Shown here one piece after another: positions 1 through 13,500 of a stretch of 64,000 nt of DNA. The notes below the pieces were generated by a model, which saw nothing but the letters and a program-made list of their open reading frames with translations, was not told where the DNA came from and searched no databases. Source of the stretch: Anseranas semipalmata (taxonomy: Eukaryota; Chordata; Aves; Anseriformes; Anseranatidae). The stretch spans positions 1,260,288-1,324,287 of the forward strand of contig VXAA01005665.1 of assembly GCA_013399115.1 (NCBI GenBank). The letters are read 5' to 3'. Numbering within the stretch: the first letter of the stretch is position 1; each line of letters begins with the position of its first letter. Position numbers and translations under genes: made by a program.

Positions 1-3000
1 AGCAAGGTGTGAGAAATATAACAACAAAAGGGTATAAAAATACATTTGATGAAAGACAAAAATAAAGCAATTCAGTGATCCTATTCATAAATTATTAGGA
101 GAAGACTGAAGTAATTTGTGTTTTATCCAAGCAATGGATAAAAACACCTGGAGTGCTGTTTTTAATAGGGGTGTCACACTGGAAGATAACCACAAATACA
201 GACCAAAGAACAAGAACAGAAAGTTTAAAAATATAATCTGAGGAAGCTGAAGGCACGAGTTTGTTTGGTTTTGCTTTCAAAAAAAAAAAAAAAAAGAAAG
301 AAAAGTCATTATGACTGGTGATAAGGAGTTATTTTCCAAGTTCAATGGGGAAAATTAATCCACTGAATTAGTGGCAAAGGCATTTAGTGGGGAAACTTTC
401 TAAATGTACCAGAGGCAGTGACACAGTGTAGCTATCAAGTTCTAGGATTTCCTTCATCAGACTTGCTTTCTTTACAAGTGCTTGATTCCCATGGCACAGG
501 GAAATGGACAAGATGCTCTCCTTAGGTCTCTTCCTCCTCTATCTCTCTTGGACTCATAAACAAATAATGTTCACAAATCTATAGTGAATGTTGTCAGGAC
601 AGTGTTCCACCGTTTCTCTTCATCCTGAAGTGCTAGACTGAACCTTGTCTAGATTGTCAGAGCACCTACACACCTGAGGTACAAGTTGCATAAGAACCAT
701 AACCTGGAGAGGGTCATATTTTCAGTATTATCTTCTGGCTGAGCAAGGAGTACCATGTAAATATATTTTCCTTTGGCTTCCTGCTTCTTATTTCAGTAAG
801 ACTTCTGACTTGAAGGAGTACATAAAGGCATGAAGTTGAGAAGCTTTCATATATTTTCAACCCACAGAACAATTTAAACTTATTTATTTATTTTGCTTCC
901 AGGTAGGTTGGAAGCAGCATTTCTCTTTATCTTAGTTTACTGGTTCTTGTTTAATCATGGCTTAAAGATACAGAAGTTTGCTCCACATCATAAGGTAGTA
1001 CATACTGATTAATAGTATATTTGAACTGGATATCTAACATATGAGAACTGGATTTCTAACATATGAGGTACCATTCAACCGGATTTCCAGTAGCTGACGT
1101 AGTATTCTTGCTGAGTGCATTTCACTGGTACTATTCTAAAATTATGAATAGATATTTTTGAATCACCTCAAGTAAATTTTACAGGACATTCCTCTATTCT
1201 ACAAGACTCTTACACAGTCCACCTTGAGGATATGTTGCTTCACATCCAGTCACAGGAAATGCCGTTACAGGAATATAATACAGGATATAAAGAGCCCAGA
1301 GAGTCTGTAAATCTAAGGCATTTTACATTATGATGATTGCACCTCTCCATTTCCAAAAGCCTGAATTAATGGGGGAAAAAAAATAAAAATAAAATATCAT
1401 CAACTATTTCTGTAACTGTGACCCATCTCTGTCTAATCTGCATGGAGTTTAGTAAACAGCATAAGAAAAAGCTACTGATCCAGTTGGATAACAACACGAT
1501 AATTCATAAACATCCTCTTTAGTCAAACTTTTCACTTTCTCAGACAAACGTATGCTTGCTTTTGTGCTCAGTCCTTCAGGAATTAATTATTCTTTTACTG
1601 GTACATTACCAACTAACTCAAAAGTCTAAACACAATTTGATGTCAGAGAAAAGTATTGTCTTTTATATATTTGTCAAGGGTATCTTAAAGCCTAATAACC
1701 ATGCTGAGGAATGTACGACAAAATGAGAATAAAATGTATTAGAAGAAACAATTCTAGGGGACTAAGAAAGGAATAATTATACCCTGTATGAGTAGTCCCC
1801 CTTCTGTCAGGTTTATGTAACGTTATTTGTGAAAGCTGAGCATGGATCCATATTATTGTTCCCTTTTTATGACTGGGAAAAGGCACAAGAGGATTGTGGA
1901 TTTGCCCTGGTAGTGGAATGAGGGATCCTTCTCTTGAGCAAAACCTTTGTTAACATAAAGTTAGTTTAGATGGTCCTGTGCCGATCCTTCGAAGTCCTAC
2001 AGGTGAAGAGAGAGTGTAATAGCAGTCTAGGAAAAGTCACCTCAACTCAGAACAACTCTTCATGTTTCTGGATTCACAAAAGAGAAAAGCTTGTGCTCTC
2101 TGTCTTTAAACACACAAATGTACACCAAATCCTCTCACAGGCTGGCATCATGTTAATCATCCCCCTCCTCCCCAAGGTGTTTTTTTTTTTTATTTATTTA
2201 AATCCCTTTCCTGGCAATGAAAAAAAAAAAAAAGTCGGAGGTTATAAAACTTGGTAATTTTGACTTCTTGTTATTGAAGACTGAAATCTCACAACTCCCT
2301 ACCACCACCACACGCACGCACACAAATAGGTATAAAAGTAACACTGCAAGAGCATCCCAAAGTCAAAAGATAGATCCATTCAGTTCTATTGCATGTATCT
2401 GGCTGAGTCAGTCTCAGCTGACTCACTTTAATAATGACTGTGCCAGAATGTTCACAGCTTTATATAGCAATGCCTAAAAACATCTCCAAAAGTCATTGCA
2501 CATAACAGAGATATGAGGTTGCTCCCAGGCAGCTGCACTATGAAGTCCAAAAGTTTATTTAATAGGGTGTCCACAAAGTCAATGAATGCACACATTCATA
2601 TATAAATTAAAAAAAAAAAAAAAAAGATCTGACTTAAATCTCTGCTCTATTATAATCCTCTTTGCCTTTATTGTTTTGGGCTCTGGGGTAAAAGAAAGAT
2701 TTTGTAAAGGAGATACAGAGAACTAAATTTAGAAGAGTTTACAATGGATTAAAGAAGGATGTGAGGGTATGATCATTTTGATAAACTATTATAAATTCAA
2801 ACTGTGAATGTTTCCGCTTAATAGCATAAATTTCAGCAATCTTAGCTAGAAAATTACCTTCTTTTTGTCCCATTTTTGGAATCTACGTGAGGGAAAAAAA
2901 AGACCCAAATAGCTGTCTGGTTATAGGCAGTTAAAATACAGGAATTATTTGGGCAATGCTTACATTTCTCAGTTCTCTTCATATCAAAAGAATGTTAAGC

Positions 3001-4210
3001 ATTACCAGTTCTTTGCTTGTGACTTCATTTTTCTTTCATGTAATTCGATTAAGGTAGCTTGGTACTTTGAGAGACTGACAAAGAAAGAAACAACAAAGCA
3101 AGGAAAAGGTGTAGAATATGTGAGGGACAAGGGAGACTAGGTTAGTTATAAGTATAGGTGCTTATGCTTACTTGCATTCAACTCTGATAATAAATAAATG
3201 ATTGTTGTCTAATGTTAAAAGCAGTATTGTATGACAGCATGCTAAAAGCTAGTTGTTTTATATACTGCTTTATAGCTGTAGCAGTAGCATAAAAACTAAT
3301 TTGTGTCTGTTTTTACTCAAACTAGGTGAGAAAATTACAACTTTCCAGTTTTTTTTTATTTCTTCCTTCTCGTCTTCCGTTCTCTTATAATAATCTTTTA
3401 CTAGTTTATGCAACTGCTAGACTTTCCAGTAGACCAAACGATTTGAGATTCAAAGCTAGACTCTGGACACTTCTTTAGACTATCTTTTTCCCCATCAGAC
3501 ATTCAAGTAGAATGAGACATCCCCATCAGACATTCATCAATTTTAGCTCCCCTCTTGCAAGAACTGTTATCTCTTGATCTTATAATGACTTCTTTCATTA
3601 CTTCTATTTTTCATTTTGCTTGTTGCCCAACTGTTTAGGTGTGCTAATAAAGCATGGCAAACCTAAGTTAGACCATGATGAAAGTCCAAATCTATTTTAC
3701 AAGCCTTTCTACCTAAGTCTTGAAACCTTCAGAGCTGTCTCTGGTCAGAACTAATATCTGTTACCCAGAAGAAACATCAGCAAGCTACAGGTGAGTAGTA
3801 GCTGGTAAACCTTCCCAAACAAGATTCTATAACTAAGTGATAGACTGGCCAGGAATACAAAGTGCCCTTCCATTCCTTGGCACTTTTATGATCAAAGTAG
3901 AGGAGACTGGGGACAGAAATGGTACCCAGTCTCCCGAGGTCCACTACTAGCCAACAGGTGCAGATGGGAGATGCAGCAGTATAACACTGTCTGCCTCCTT
4001 TTCCTTGTCCTCTCTGCTATGCAGGGCTCTGATACTGGAAGAAAAATTCCACAGCTATGTTTCTGTGTAGTCTCAGCTGATCAGCAGACTCAGCTCCTTG
4101 GCCAAATCCTAAGCTTCTGTGCAACAGGGGTGACAAACCCCAGAAAAACCCAAAGCAGATCCGCAATGCACCTAGAGAACAAGAGGACAAAATTTGAGGG
4201 AAGTTAGTTT
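1..4210. other. non-coding stretch, presumed CADM2 intron
   Basis: AT-rich sequence with no exon I can recognise. Both strands carry only short open frames (the longest about 95 codons, partly poly-T/poly-A coded) without domain-like content. It contains A-runs near 279-295, 2220-2233 and 2609-2625 and a 22-nt tandem duplication at 1023. Assignment to the CADM2 intron is an inference from the transmembrane exon at 40,886 lacking any upstream exon within the window. Confidence 0.6.
1023..1066. repeat. 22-nt tandem duplication, two copies
   Basis: Two adjacent 22-nt units beginning GAACTGGAT and ending ACATATGA occur at 1023-1044 and 1045-1066. They differ at one position (A versus T in the middle). 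This is a simple local duplication with no sign of function. Confidence 0.85.
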
Positions 4211-4215
4211 AGGAT
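4211..4215. repeat. target-site duplication, left copy
   Basis: AGGAT directly precedes the TG terminus of the LTR. The same five bases directly follow its CA terminus at 5262-5266. A 5-bp duplication is usual for ERV integration. Confidence 0.8.
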
Positions 4216-5261
4216 TGTGGTGGTTTCACACTAATGGCTAACTAAACTCCACCACACTGCTCCCTCACTCCCCCTCCTCAAAAGAACAGGGGGAGAAAAT
4301 TTGATAGGAAAAAGCTTACAGGTTGAGATAAGGACAGGGAGATCCTTCGCCAATTACTGTCACGGGCAAAACAGACTCAACGTAAGGAGATTAATGTAAT
4401 TTATTGTGTATTGCTAGTAACAGACTAGAGCAGTGAGAAACCAAAAGCAAACTAAAACTACCTTCCTCCCCATCCATCCTCTTCTACCATTTCCCCCCAA
4501 GTGGCACAGGGGAACAGGGAATGGGGGCTGCAGTCAGTCCCTAATGCTGCGTCTCTGCTGCTCCTTCATGGTCACTCTCTGCCCCTGCTCCACGTGGGGT
4601 CCCTCCCACGGGATGCCATCGTTCCCCAACTGATCCTGTGTGGGCTTCCCACAGGCTGCAGCTCTTCTAGAACTGCTCCCATATGGGTCCGTACCATTGG
4701 GCCCATCCCTCAGGACCAAACTGCTCCAACATGGCTCCCCCACGGGTGGCAGCTCCCACCAGATCCCCTGCTCCTGCGTGGGCTCCTCTCCACGGGCTGC
4801 AGCTCCGGCCCGGGGCCTGCTCCTGCGGGGGCTCCCATGGGCCGCAGCCTCCTTCAGGCCACATCCACCTGCTCCATGGGGGCTCCTCCATGGCTGCAGC
4901 GTGGAGATCTGCTCCGTGGGGTACCCATGGGCTGCAGGGGGACGGCCTGCTCCACCATGGGCCTCTCCACGGGCCGCAGGGGAACTTGTGCTGCGGCGCC
5001 TGGAGCCCCTCCTGCGCTCCTTCTGCACTGCCCTGGGTGCCTGCAGGGCTGTTTCTCACTCCTCTCTCCCAGCTGCTGTGGCGCAGCAGTTTGTTCCCTT
5101 CCTTAGCTCTGCTCTCCCAGAGGCACAACCAGCGTCGCTCCCTGGCTCGGCTCTGGCCAGCGGTGGGTCCCTTTTGGAGCTGGCTGGAGCTGGCTCTTTT
5201 CACAGAGGCCACCCCTGCAGCCCCCTCCACTACCAAAACCTTGCCATGTAAGCTTAATACA
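4216..5261 (-). mobile_element. solo ERV LTR, about 1046 bp, with 5-bp TSD
   Basis: The segment starts TGTGGTGGTTT and ends TTAATACA, so it has the TG...CA ends of a retroviral LTR, and it sits between perfect AGGAT duplications. No internal gag, pol or env sequence is present, so it is a solo LTR left by recombination. Orientation is taken as minus: on that strand it begins TGTATTAAGC...GGCAAGGTTTTGG, matching my memory of a common bird LTR family, and an AATAAA lies on the minus strand near 4400. The right two-thirds (4500-5230) is very GC-rich against AT-rich flanks and is built of degenerate repeats. Open frames of about 200 codons on both strands here reflect that GC-rich repeat composition and are not genes. 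The family name was not checked. Confidence 0.82.
4580..4990. repeat. degenerate GC-rich array inside the LTR
   Basis: At least seven imperfect units of the form CTGCTCC...TGGG...CCACGGGCTGCAG follow one another, with CTGCTCC anchors near 4585, 4673, 4720, 4769, 4820, 4870, 4910 and 4948. The later units are spaced roughly 38 to 51 nt apart. It probably corresponds to the U3 part of the minus-strand LTR, but this is inferred from orientation only. Confidence 0.7.
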
Positions 5262-5266
5262 AGGAT
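5262..5266. repeat. target-site duplication, right copy
   Basis: AGGAT immediately after the CA end of the LTR, identical to 4211-4215. Confidence 0.8.
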
Positions 5267-8140
5267 CAAACAGTTGAACTTGTTATATCTCACTGCCTTT
5301 TGCAGTGAGATTCAAACCTGATGTTTATCAAACTATGAGGAAATTAGAAGCAAGAGAAAAAAAAAATGATTAGGCAGTTCCGTGCTCCTCTTACGTCGTA
5401 CTTGATGGACACACAAGAACTGTCCTATATGCTGGGAAACCCAGGATACTTTTGCCCAACATGTGAGAGGAAGGTAAATTCTTGCTAGTTGTCTGTTTCT
5501 TTGTGGATCCCCAGGTATTTTTCCTGCCTCCTTCAGTATATGCAGCTTATTTGGTTTCACTTGCTGTTTAAGTTGCATGACTCTTGCTAATTTCTAGAGT
5601 TTCTGGAAAGAGAGAAAAGCAATAGATTAAAATTGATACAAGAAAAATAGCTCTATAATGTTGATGCTTAAGTCTGTTCTGCCAGCTTTTTCTCAAGAAA
5701 ATCATCTAATGTGTACCTGTGCAGCTGTCACGTCTGTGTCTTCTCTGGGTCCTCATGCATTGAACAGGACTTGCAATTTCTAAAGCTCCTCAAGTGTATT
5801 TTCAAGAGGCTAGTCCATTTTAGGGGACGCAGATTGATTGTTTCCTTACCTAAGCAACATTTAATTAGCGTTTCATCCCACTAGCCAGGCCTGGTGTTAC
5901 AATTAATACTGTGAATTCTCAAAGCTCACAAAATTAAGATCAACAAAGGAGATTGTAGCACCTGTTCTAACTCAAAGAACTCTTTGTTTTTTTAGGTCTG
6001 ATAGATACACAGCCAGGAAAAGCCTTCTTCTAATACCATAAAAGTGGCTTTTGAGAATGCTAGTGCAGCCAATCGTGTACACAGATTTGATATATACAAT
6101 AAAATCAAAATCAGGAGTCCTCAGGTGTTCCTGTTATGCTTTAGCCTCATGGTGCAAGGTATCTCCCTATATCAACCAACCATTAAAAAAAAAAAAAAAA
6201 AAAAAGGTTTTTTCTTACTTTGCTGGCTAGATTCCTACAGTTGTTAAAGTATATCCACTGAGAATTAGAATCATGACAAACAGTACATGCTTATACGTGC
6301 GGTGATCTTAGACCAAATAGCTTCAAGCCAGTGGCTATACAAAAATAATATGAAAATAATGTTTAATTTTTAGAAAAAGGTTAGGAATTTTGGATGTGGT
6401 TGCATCTATTGAAGATATCTTCTTATGGCTCACAGGAGATAGGACAGTGGGGCAGTAGGTAGCCTCAGTTTGAAGTTATGAAATGAAGGACCTTTTCATG
6501 CAGCGTGAAACTAAATGTGAACCCCCATTATCACTACATGCTAAAAAATGGAAATATCCTGATGTTTATATTGTGAACAGACCAAAAGAAAAGCCAAGTG
6601 TTTCTGTGTGGAGTTCACAGTTCTCAAAAAATGTTAAAAGAGGCTTTATAGCTATCATATCAATCGAAGAGTAATCCTCTGGTCAATGTGCACTGCCCTA
6701 AAGCAGTCTAGCCAGAAATGAAAATTCTGGCAACATGACCCACATCACGCTAGTTACCTTGATTGCCATGAAATATACCTGTTTTTTGTTTTTTTTTCAA
6801 TTTTTATCTTACACAAGCTAAAGCAAAAACATCTGGAATTTAGAAAATTGCAGTTTTCTCTGCTTAACAGTTATGATAAAAGATGAAGGTTATTTTCATG
6901 TTATTTGGTCATATTATTTATGAAGTGAGCCTGTTACGTTCTAGCACAAATAAAGATAGATTTCATACTGTTAGCAGTTTGCCATGTAAATGAACATGAT
7001 AAACATGAGACGTAAATTACAAAACAGGCACAGTGAAGACATGAGGGAAAGGAAATATCACAGTATTCTATATTAGGAACCTGTTCTTTGTGTCTGGAAC
7101 AAATATTTCTAGTGCTAACAAATCCATCCAGCTGTCAGCTTGCAGTAATGAAGTATGCAACTTAAAAAGTACACAGCGATTTCCAGCCTTGATGGATTAT
7201 CACTTAACCCAAAATGCAACAGTGTACAGATAAGTATCACAATTGGTTGATGGTCTGATAAAGATTCCATTATATAGCTGAGCTCCTAAGAGGCTTCAGC
7301 AATGTGTCAGAAATTCAAACATTCCCAACCTGAGCTCTGATCGCTCTGTTTTTTTCCTGCTGCATATGAATTATGCAGTCTAACAGTCTCTATTGTAAGC
7401 TAACAGTGCTAGAGAATTTCCAAATTAAGAGTCTCTTCTGTTGGAAGCATGCTTGCTTTCTGTGAAGGAAATCCTTGTCTCAGAATTCATCCTGAGACTT
7501 TACCTCAGGTGCCACCAACTGTAGGGTCTTGGCACTCCTTCTGTCCAGCCTCCATGCGTAGTAAGGAGGCACACACGAAATTACATGGAAAGGGCTAAAG
7601 GCATCAGTATCAAACCTCGGCATGAAGCATAATGTTGAAGACCACATATGCCGAAGACTGCATTTCCATCTGAGCTCTGAGAGTTGATCTCAGTCATAAC
7701 ATTTCCTACATTTTATGAATGTGTAGTCATTTTCAGTAGTCGGATGTAAACAAGGCAGGAAACCTACATTATTCATGGTAACTTCATACTCCAGCAGTGC
7801 TCATGACTTCCTGTATTCCAGTAATTTTGTTACCTCCAAAATAATTCAATTTTTTCTTAAATAGTTCTACCTCATACCTGCTGCTCTAAGAGCCAGAATT
7901 CCTTTGATTTCAAGTGACTTTTGGCTTGAAGTGTTTACAGCTCTACAAGCAGTTTGGCTTGCAAATTGGTTACCTGAGTTTATCCTGCCTAGTTGACAGG
8001 TAGTTTTGAGGTTTGGAGCAGATTTGTGAAGAATTTCTTCTATAGGAGAACGGGCTATTAGATCCTTTCTTGTATGTAATACCCTACATATACAGAAGCT
8101 CATTAATTTTCAGTGGGACTATATGTAGTTTCATGTGTTA
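5267..8140. other. non-coding stretch, presumed CADM2 intron
   Basis: No recognisable exon or repeat family. It has an A-run at 6185-6205 and only short open frames on either strand (81 codons or fewer). Nothing here resembles an Ig-domain or stalk exon. Confidence 0.6.
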
Positions 8141-8410
8141 TTCATAGATTAAGATCTGTGATCTGCTAAGTCCAGAGGGAGCCACTAGGTCAGTCAGCCT
8201 AAATTCTTGTATAGATTCCACTCATATAGATTTATAATGAGGACCTTTATTTTGTTAAACAATGTCCACCAGAATGTGTCTAGACTTAATTTAAGACCTT
8301 AAGAAATGGAGAATCCACGATTTCCCTTGGTGTTTCTCTTCAGCAGTTAGCTATCCTCATTGTTACAAAATTGACCCTTGTTTCTCAGTTAAATTTCCCT
8401 GATGTTAACA
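8141..8410 (-). mobile_element. old CR1 LINE fragment, 3' end, minus strand
   Basis: Read on the minus strand, the segment encodes a decayed version of the C-terminal CR1 ORF2 motif (PREIVDS, consensus-like PREVVDSP near 8300-8340). It is followed by the 3' UTR text typical of sauropsid CR1, including a GGACTTAG...GATCT stretch, and ends near TTCATAGATT at 8141. It is heavily substituted and 5'-truncated. The boundary at the high-coordinate end is uncertain. Confidence 0.72.
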
Positions 8411-10364
8411 GCCATACATTGTTTCTCGTTAAACCTCTCTCCAGTAAAAAGGCTTCACATTCTATATGTATTCTTCTCTCAAAAGTGAATGTTTATTGTA
8501 AAGAAGACTCTGCAAATATGCTTCAAAATCTATTTGAAAGAACTGTCTCTGTGATCTTTAGGAGCTTATTAAGTTGGTTGATTTGGTTTGTTGTAAAGGC
8601 ATCTACATTGTCAAGTGTATCTTCAATGATGAATTTTAAGAAAAATATAATACGTTCCTTTTAACAGGGAGAAAGATTAGGCAAACAGTTTCTATTGAAT
8701 GTGTTTAGTTGTTGCTGTATTTATATCAAAGCACAAGGCTAACATAGTTTTAGATTTGCTTTTTTTTTTTCTTATGGAGGGATTTACATGGTGTTTAAAT
8801 ACAGTACCAGCAAAAACTGAGGTCTTTTTTTCTGAAGTTACTGTGTAAGGTAGATTTTGGTAAGTTCTGTGCTGTGAATATACTAATGAGATGATTAACT
8901 GTTAAAAACAAAAGCTTACAAGTACGTATCATTACAGTTAACAGGAAGGGCAACTAAAGCAAGTGTTCCATTGTCATATGGGGTGTTAAAAAAAGACTGA
9001 AACAGTGCTGACAAGGTCTGAAAATGAGGAAAGGAAAGAAAAAGAGAGCTTCTAGTTTCAAATTTATTGCTAACACCTTTAATAAAAAATGCACGTCTTT
9101 CTCACTAACCAGTGAACTAAAGTCATCAACTGTGCCTTTGAAGCTGAAAAGATTACTCTCTCTACCCTTGCTTTCTCTGACATTCCACTTGAAACACAGT
9201 TAATAACTTCCAGTGTGAGCCTCACAAAATACAGAATTGATACTAATTATATTAAGTTTGTTGGATGAAAGATGACCTTGGTAAAACTGGAAGCTACAGC
9301 ATTCCCCAGAACAATAAAATAAAAGTAAAATCTACACAGAATGACTTTGGAGATGATTTAACCTGACCTATTAATTTTTGCCTATAAAATTATGTCAGAC
9401 TGTGCACCTCAGTTTTCTTAAATCTAAAACAGATTTATGTGTCCATAATAAATCTGATGTTTTACCTGATTTTTAAACCATCAGTATAAAAGTATACACA
9501 AGTGAGATTATTAAGGTAGTGAATACAAAAAAGGGTGTTCTTAAAAGTAGTATTTCAACATTCTTCAGAGCATCAAAATCAAATGTCTAACCATCCCCTT
9601 TTTTGTGGCATTAGCGATTTTGGGTGCCTGTTCTGTGTCGCCTTTGGAGACCGCACCGTGGAGAGAGCTGAGCGTGGTGCCAGTTGGTGAGGTTGGATTG
9701 TGTGTACGATGTATACAAGTGTATACAGTACCGAAATGGCCGAGTAGCAGTACACCAAAGATGTGTTCGCAGGGCAGAATGCTAAGGGTATGTGTTGCAT
9801 GTCTCCAGGCACCATGTGAAAACACTGACGGGCAAGGCTTGCTGCAGCGCTGCTGGAGCTGGTAGTGGTGCATGTCTTTTAGCTGTACTGTGCTTCAGAC
9901 AGTAGGGTTAAAATGTATTTCCTTGTTACAATTGAGAGAGAGAGAGATCAGAAATACATAGAGAGCATTGCTATAGTTCTATTACTTTAAGACAAAAATC
10001 TTTGGAGGCTAGTATTTTGCTGCAGTGTGTCTGTCACATTGGGTGCAGAAAAGCAGAGTCAACAAGTTAAAGTGAAAAAAGGCAAACAAACAAAAAAAAT
10101 TGAATACCAGTGTTTTAAAAGATTAGCTTAAAAAGCATCCTATAGGAAAGAAGTGGAAGGGAAGTCTGGTTTGAAGTATGCACTATCGTAAATGGCTGCA
10201 CCTAATCACAGCTCAGTTCATTCTTTTTCATCATAAAAATTGAGAAAGAGAGAGAATTACAAACTCATCTACTCTGAGAAATACAGGGTGGAAAACCTTA
10301 TTCAATAACACTTGACTCACTGTTTGGCTGAGTATAAAAGACCGAACGGGAAAGCACAAATGGA
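8411..10364. other. non-coding stretch, presumed CADM2 intron
   Basis: No gene recognised. A moderately GC-richer, CpG-containing patch lies at about 9600-9870 with open frames of 78-102 codons on both strands and no recognisable product. It includes a small inverted repeat (GTATAC...GTATAC near 9708-9727). The patch could be an unrecognised old repeat. Confidence 0.5.
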
Positions 10365-10580
10365 AGTGACTGAAAAAATGAAATTCAGAACCAACACAAG
10401 GAAGTACTTTTCACTCAAAGAGAAATACAATTTTTCAATAGCCTACTGAGCCAAGTTTGGAATTGGAGGCACTGAGGTCATTAAAGAAGAAGGGAGATAC
10501 TATTCTGGAGGAACTGTGTTAACCAAGATGACTTGCAATGGGCTGAATGGCCTTTTCCTTTTCCCCAAATTTATGTTCTT
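10365..10580 (+). mobile_element. CR1/L3-like LINE fragment, 3' end, plus strand
   Basis: The sense strand contains the pattern AACACAAGGAAGTACTTTTC, which in CR1/L3 elements codes the end of ORF2. A 3' tail with GGGCTGAATGGCC and TTTATGTTCTT follows. It is short and diverged. Family assignment rests on pattern memory only; an alignment to a repeat library would decide. Confidence 0.5.
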
Positions 10581-13500
10581 TTTGAAAAACTTTGATTACA
10601 AGTCATCCTGCTGTGATTTAGATAGTATGAATTTGAAAAGAATGTATCAAATCCTTTCAATCAAGATGCTTGGGTTTCTTTCCAGCCTGAATTCTTGTAA
10701 GCCTGTAATAGAAAACCATCAGTCAAGGGAAAAAAGTATCAGGAGTAGCAATTTACGTTAATGTACAATTTCCTTTTCCAGCATAAAGGGTAAGAGACAA
10801 GGATCCAGGGCAACAAAGGCCAGAATATAAATCTTTATGGGAATATGTTATGGACAGTCAAAAAAAAATAAAAATAAAATAAAATAAAATAAAAAGGGAA
10901 GTTTTTTTTAATCCCCAAGACTGACAATTTAAGGAAGCCATTCTATTTATTTTATATACTTCTTTTCTTGTGGCTAATAAGTCTCTACAGTATGCACATC
11001 AGGTCATGAACTGCATTCAGCACCCTTCAGAGAAGAGACAACTTTCCTTTTAATGAATTCAAAGTGCCCTATCAGTCTTTAATGTTGACTTTGGGCCATG
11101 TTCCCAGACATACTTGACAGTAGCGAGCTTTTATGACTATATTAATTTGTTAGAGAAAGTGATCATACAGGGTTAATATGTAAAGCCTTTCCACTTTTTT
11201 GTTTTTTTTTTTTTTCTGGGTGTAGTTTGCAGTAGAGACCAAAGAGAAACATTTCTAATGTTTAGGTTTGAGTTTGACTCAATTGCTATCTCCGTTGCTG
11301 GAACTCTGTTCCTGGGCTGAATTGCTTTCTTGGGCGCACTTTTAGATTCTTTGTCACAATTCCTGCCATCAATTCTGATCTTGTTTATCCACTACAGTGC
11401 AATTTTGGTAGTGTCAGTGCTGGGATGCTATTGTACATGGACACCAATGTGTCAGTTTGTCTTCTTTGTTTTTTTAGATCTGCTTCACGCTTTACAAAAC
11501 AATAGGAGCCCTGGGTTATTTGAGCTTCTAAAGGTTGCTTAATTCCAGGGTCCTATCCTTCCAGTTCATCTCTGAAGCATCAGTTTCCAGTATTTCCAGA
11601 CTTAGTAATGCTAAGAAGAAATTAGTCTTTTATTTCAATCAAGTTGGCTCTCTTCTGCCATGTGACCTTGTACCAAGTAATTTGTGAGTGGATTGCCAGT
11701 CCCTATGGGATTTTTTTTTTTTGTTATTGTTATTGTAAGTCCTTCTGTTATAGTATGACTGTGGGGAAGTGTGGTAATTGTTTTTGTGCGATTGAAATAT
11801 ACACTTTTTTTGCTTCCTGGTGCATTTGAGTGGTGTCCACTAATTCTTACCGAGTCATTTCTGTGGCAAAATTTGCTGCAAATTTCTGCTATGGCACTCA
11901 GAGATTTTAGTTTGGATTTTCCATGCAGAATGTGCTTCTCTATATTTATTATGAAATATGAGTGAACTGTAGGGTTTTTACATAATTCTAAATCCTTCTC
12001 AATCAAATAAACAATCAGGGAAATAATTTATACACAAAAGAAATTCATAGTAGGGTGTGGTTGCTTTCAGCACTGTAGTAAACTAGATTAGTTGTATACA
12101 GTGTAAAGCATGTTGCTCTTGGTATAATTTACGGTGTTACACAGAAATTAAGAACATCATGAAAGTTCAAGGGCAGGAAACTTTTTCTTCCATTTTTATA
12201 GAAAACGATCAGCACTTGTGTATACTAACAGAATAGATGATGTTCGTAATATGGACAGCACATGGGTCAGTGTAAAAGACATTTTCTGATTTGTCTTGTG
12301 TAAAAAAAAAGAGATGAACTGTTAAGCCATCTGTTCTGAAGAATGAGAATATAATGAGCAGATTCTAAAGCTTTGGATGTTAATGCTGCTTAAATACTTT
12401 CAGGATTTTTTATTTATTTATTTTTACTGTTGAAAACATATCTGAGTTGTTGTATGTTTTAGTCTACTAACCCTGTTTATTTCTGCATCCCAGTTTCTAG
12501 TCTGTCTGAACAACTTTCAAAATCCTAACATAGTAAACCATTTTATGAAGAATTCTCTGAGTTTATGATGGTTGCATGGCAGCGTGTGAGCTTAGTACTA
12601 TCTTCAAGCAGAAGCCTAAATCACATTTTTCATCTCAATGTAAATGAAAATGAAATGTGCTTTAAAGAAACACCATATAAAATATTGCATTAATTCCCTT
12701 GGGGATCGTGTGATTAGGGTTTTATAGCATTGCACATATCTTAAAGCCTTCTCTCTCTTGATTTGATGGCTGCAGAATAGTGCTGCTCATCCTTCATGCT
12801 TTCACAGACATCACTGGAGAATCCCGACTAAACTTTTAATGAGTGTTTAAAATCACTGGTGTCTAAAACTGAATACGTCTATCTGTGGTCAAACAGATGG
12901 TTGAGGAAGGCAATAGGACAAACAAAGCTGGAGAATTGAGAGGAAATGAATGCCTTCAGATTTGTGGAAATCTTCTGTGCGTAATAACCTCTCCAAGTTC
13001 TCTATTGATTATTTACAGGTGTCCAGTTCAGCCATATATCCCTCTATCACACTTTGTGTTTATATCACACACTCGTTATTAATGTTGCTTTTATTGTTGA
13101 TTGCCTGATTTTAAAAAGGAAGTAATTTACTTGGGGAAGTATTTTAGATACGCCTATATTTAAATTGCTCTGTTTGTTCAGAGTCTTAGAATTGGCATTA
13201 ACTCATCCTTTTATCTTAGTGGGCACAGCAGATTGTTGTCAATATTTAAATACTTGCTGTTCAACTAGAACTTGCAAACCTCCAGTTCAGATAGATTCCT
13301 GAAAAGATCAACGTTTTACATTTAATATCACATATGAAAATCTAGGTAATTTTTACCTTCAAATAAGTTATAATGAAAGGATTCAAGCCAGTAAAGAATA
13401 TAATATTGGAAAAAAAAAAAAAAAACATTTAAATGTGTTACCATCATAGGTTTCCCCATCTGTTGCTGAATTTCTTCAATATATGGCTATTTAATGCTTC

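Noticed and set aside
2217..2477. Thr-rich plus-strand frame (PTTTTRTHTN) as a possible CADM2 stalk exon
   Set aside because: The Thr run comes from an ACC/CAC low-complexity stretch. Reading it in the phase required by the transmembrane exon gives P-H-A-R-T-Q-I, which is unlike the stalk.
4501..5321. Five overlapping open frames of 164-212 codons on both strands
   Set aside because: They lie within the GC-rich, repeat-built LTR where stop codons are rare in every frame. No domain is visible, and the frames overlap each other on both strands.
9395..9450. CACCTCAGTTTTCTTAAATCTAAAAC as a MIR fragment
   Set aside because: One MIR-like word only, with no supporting landmarks on either side.
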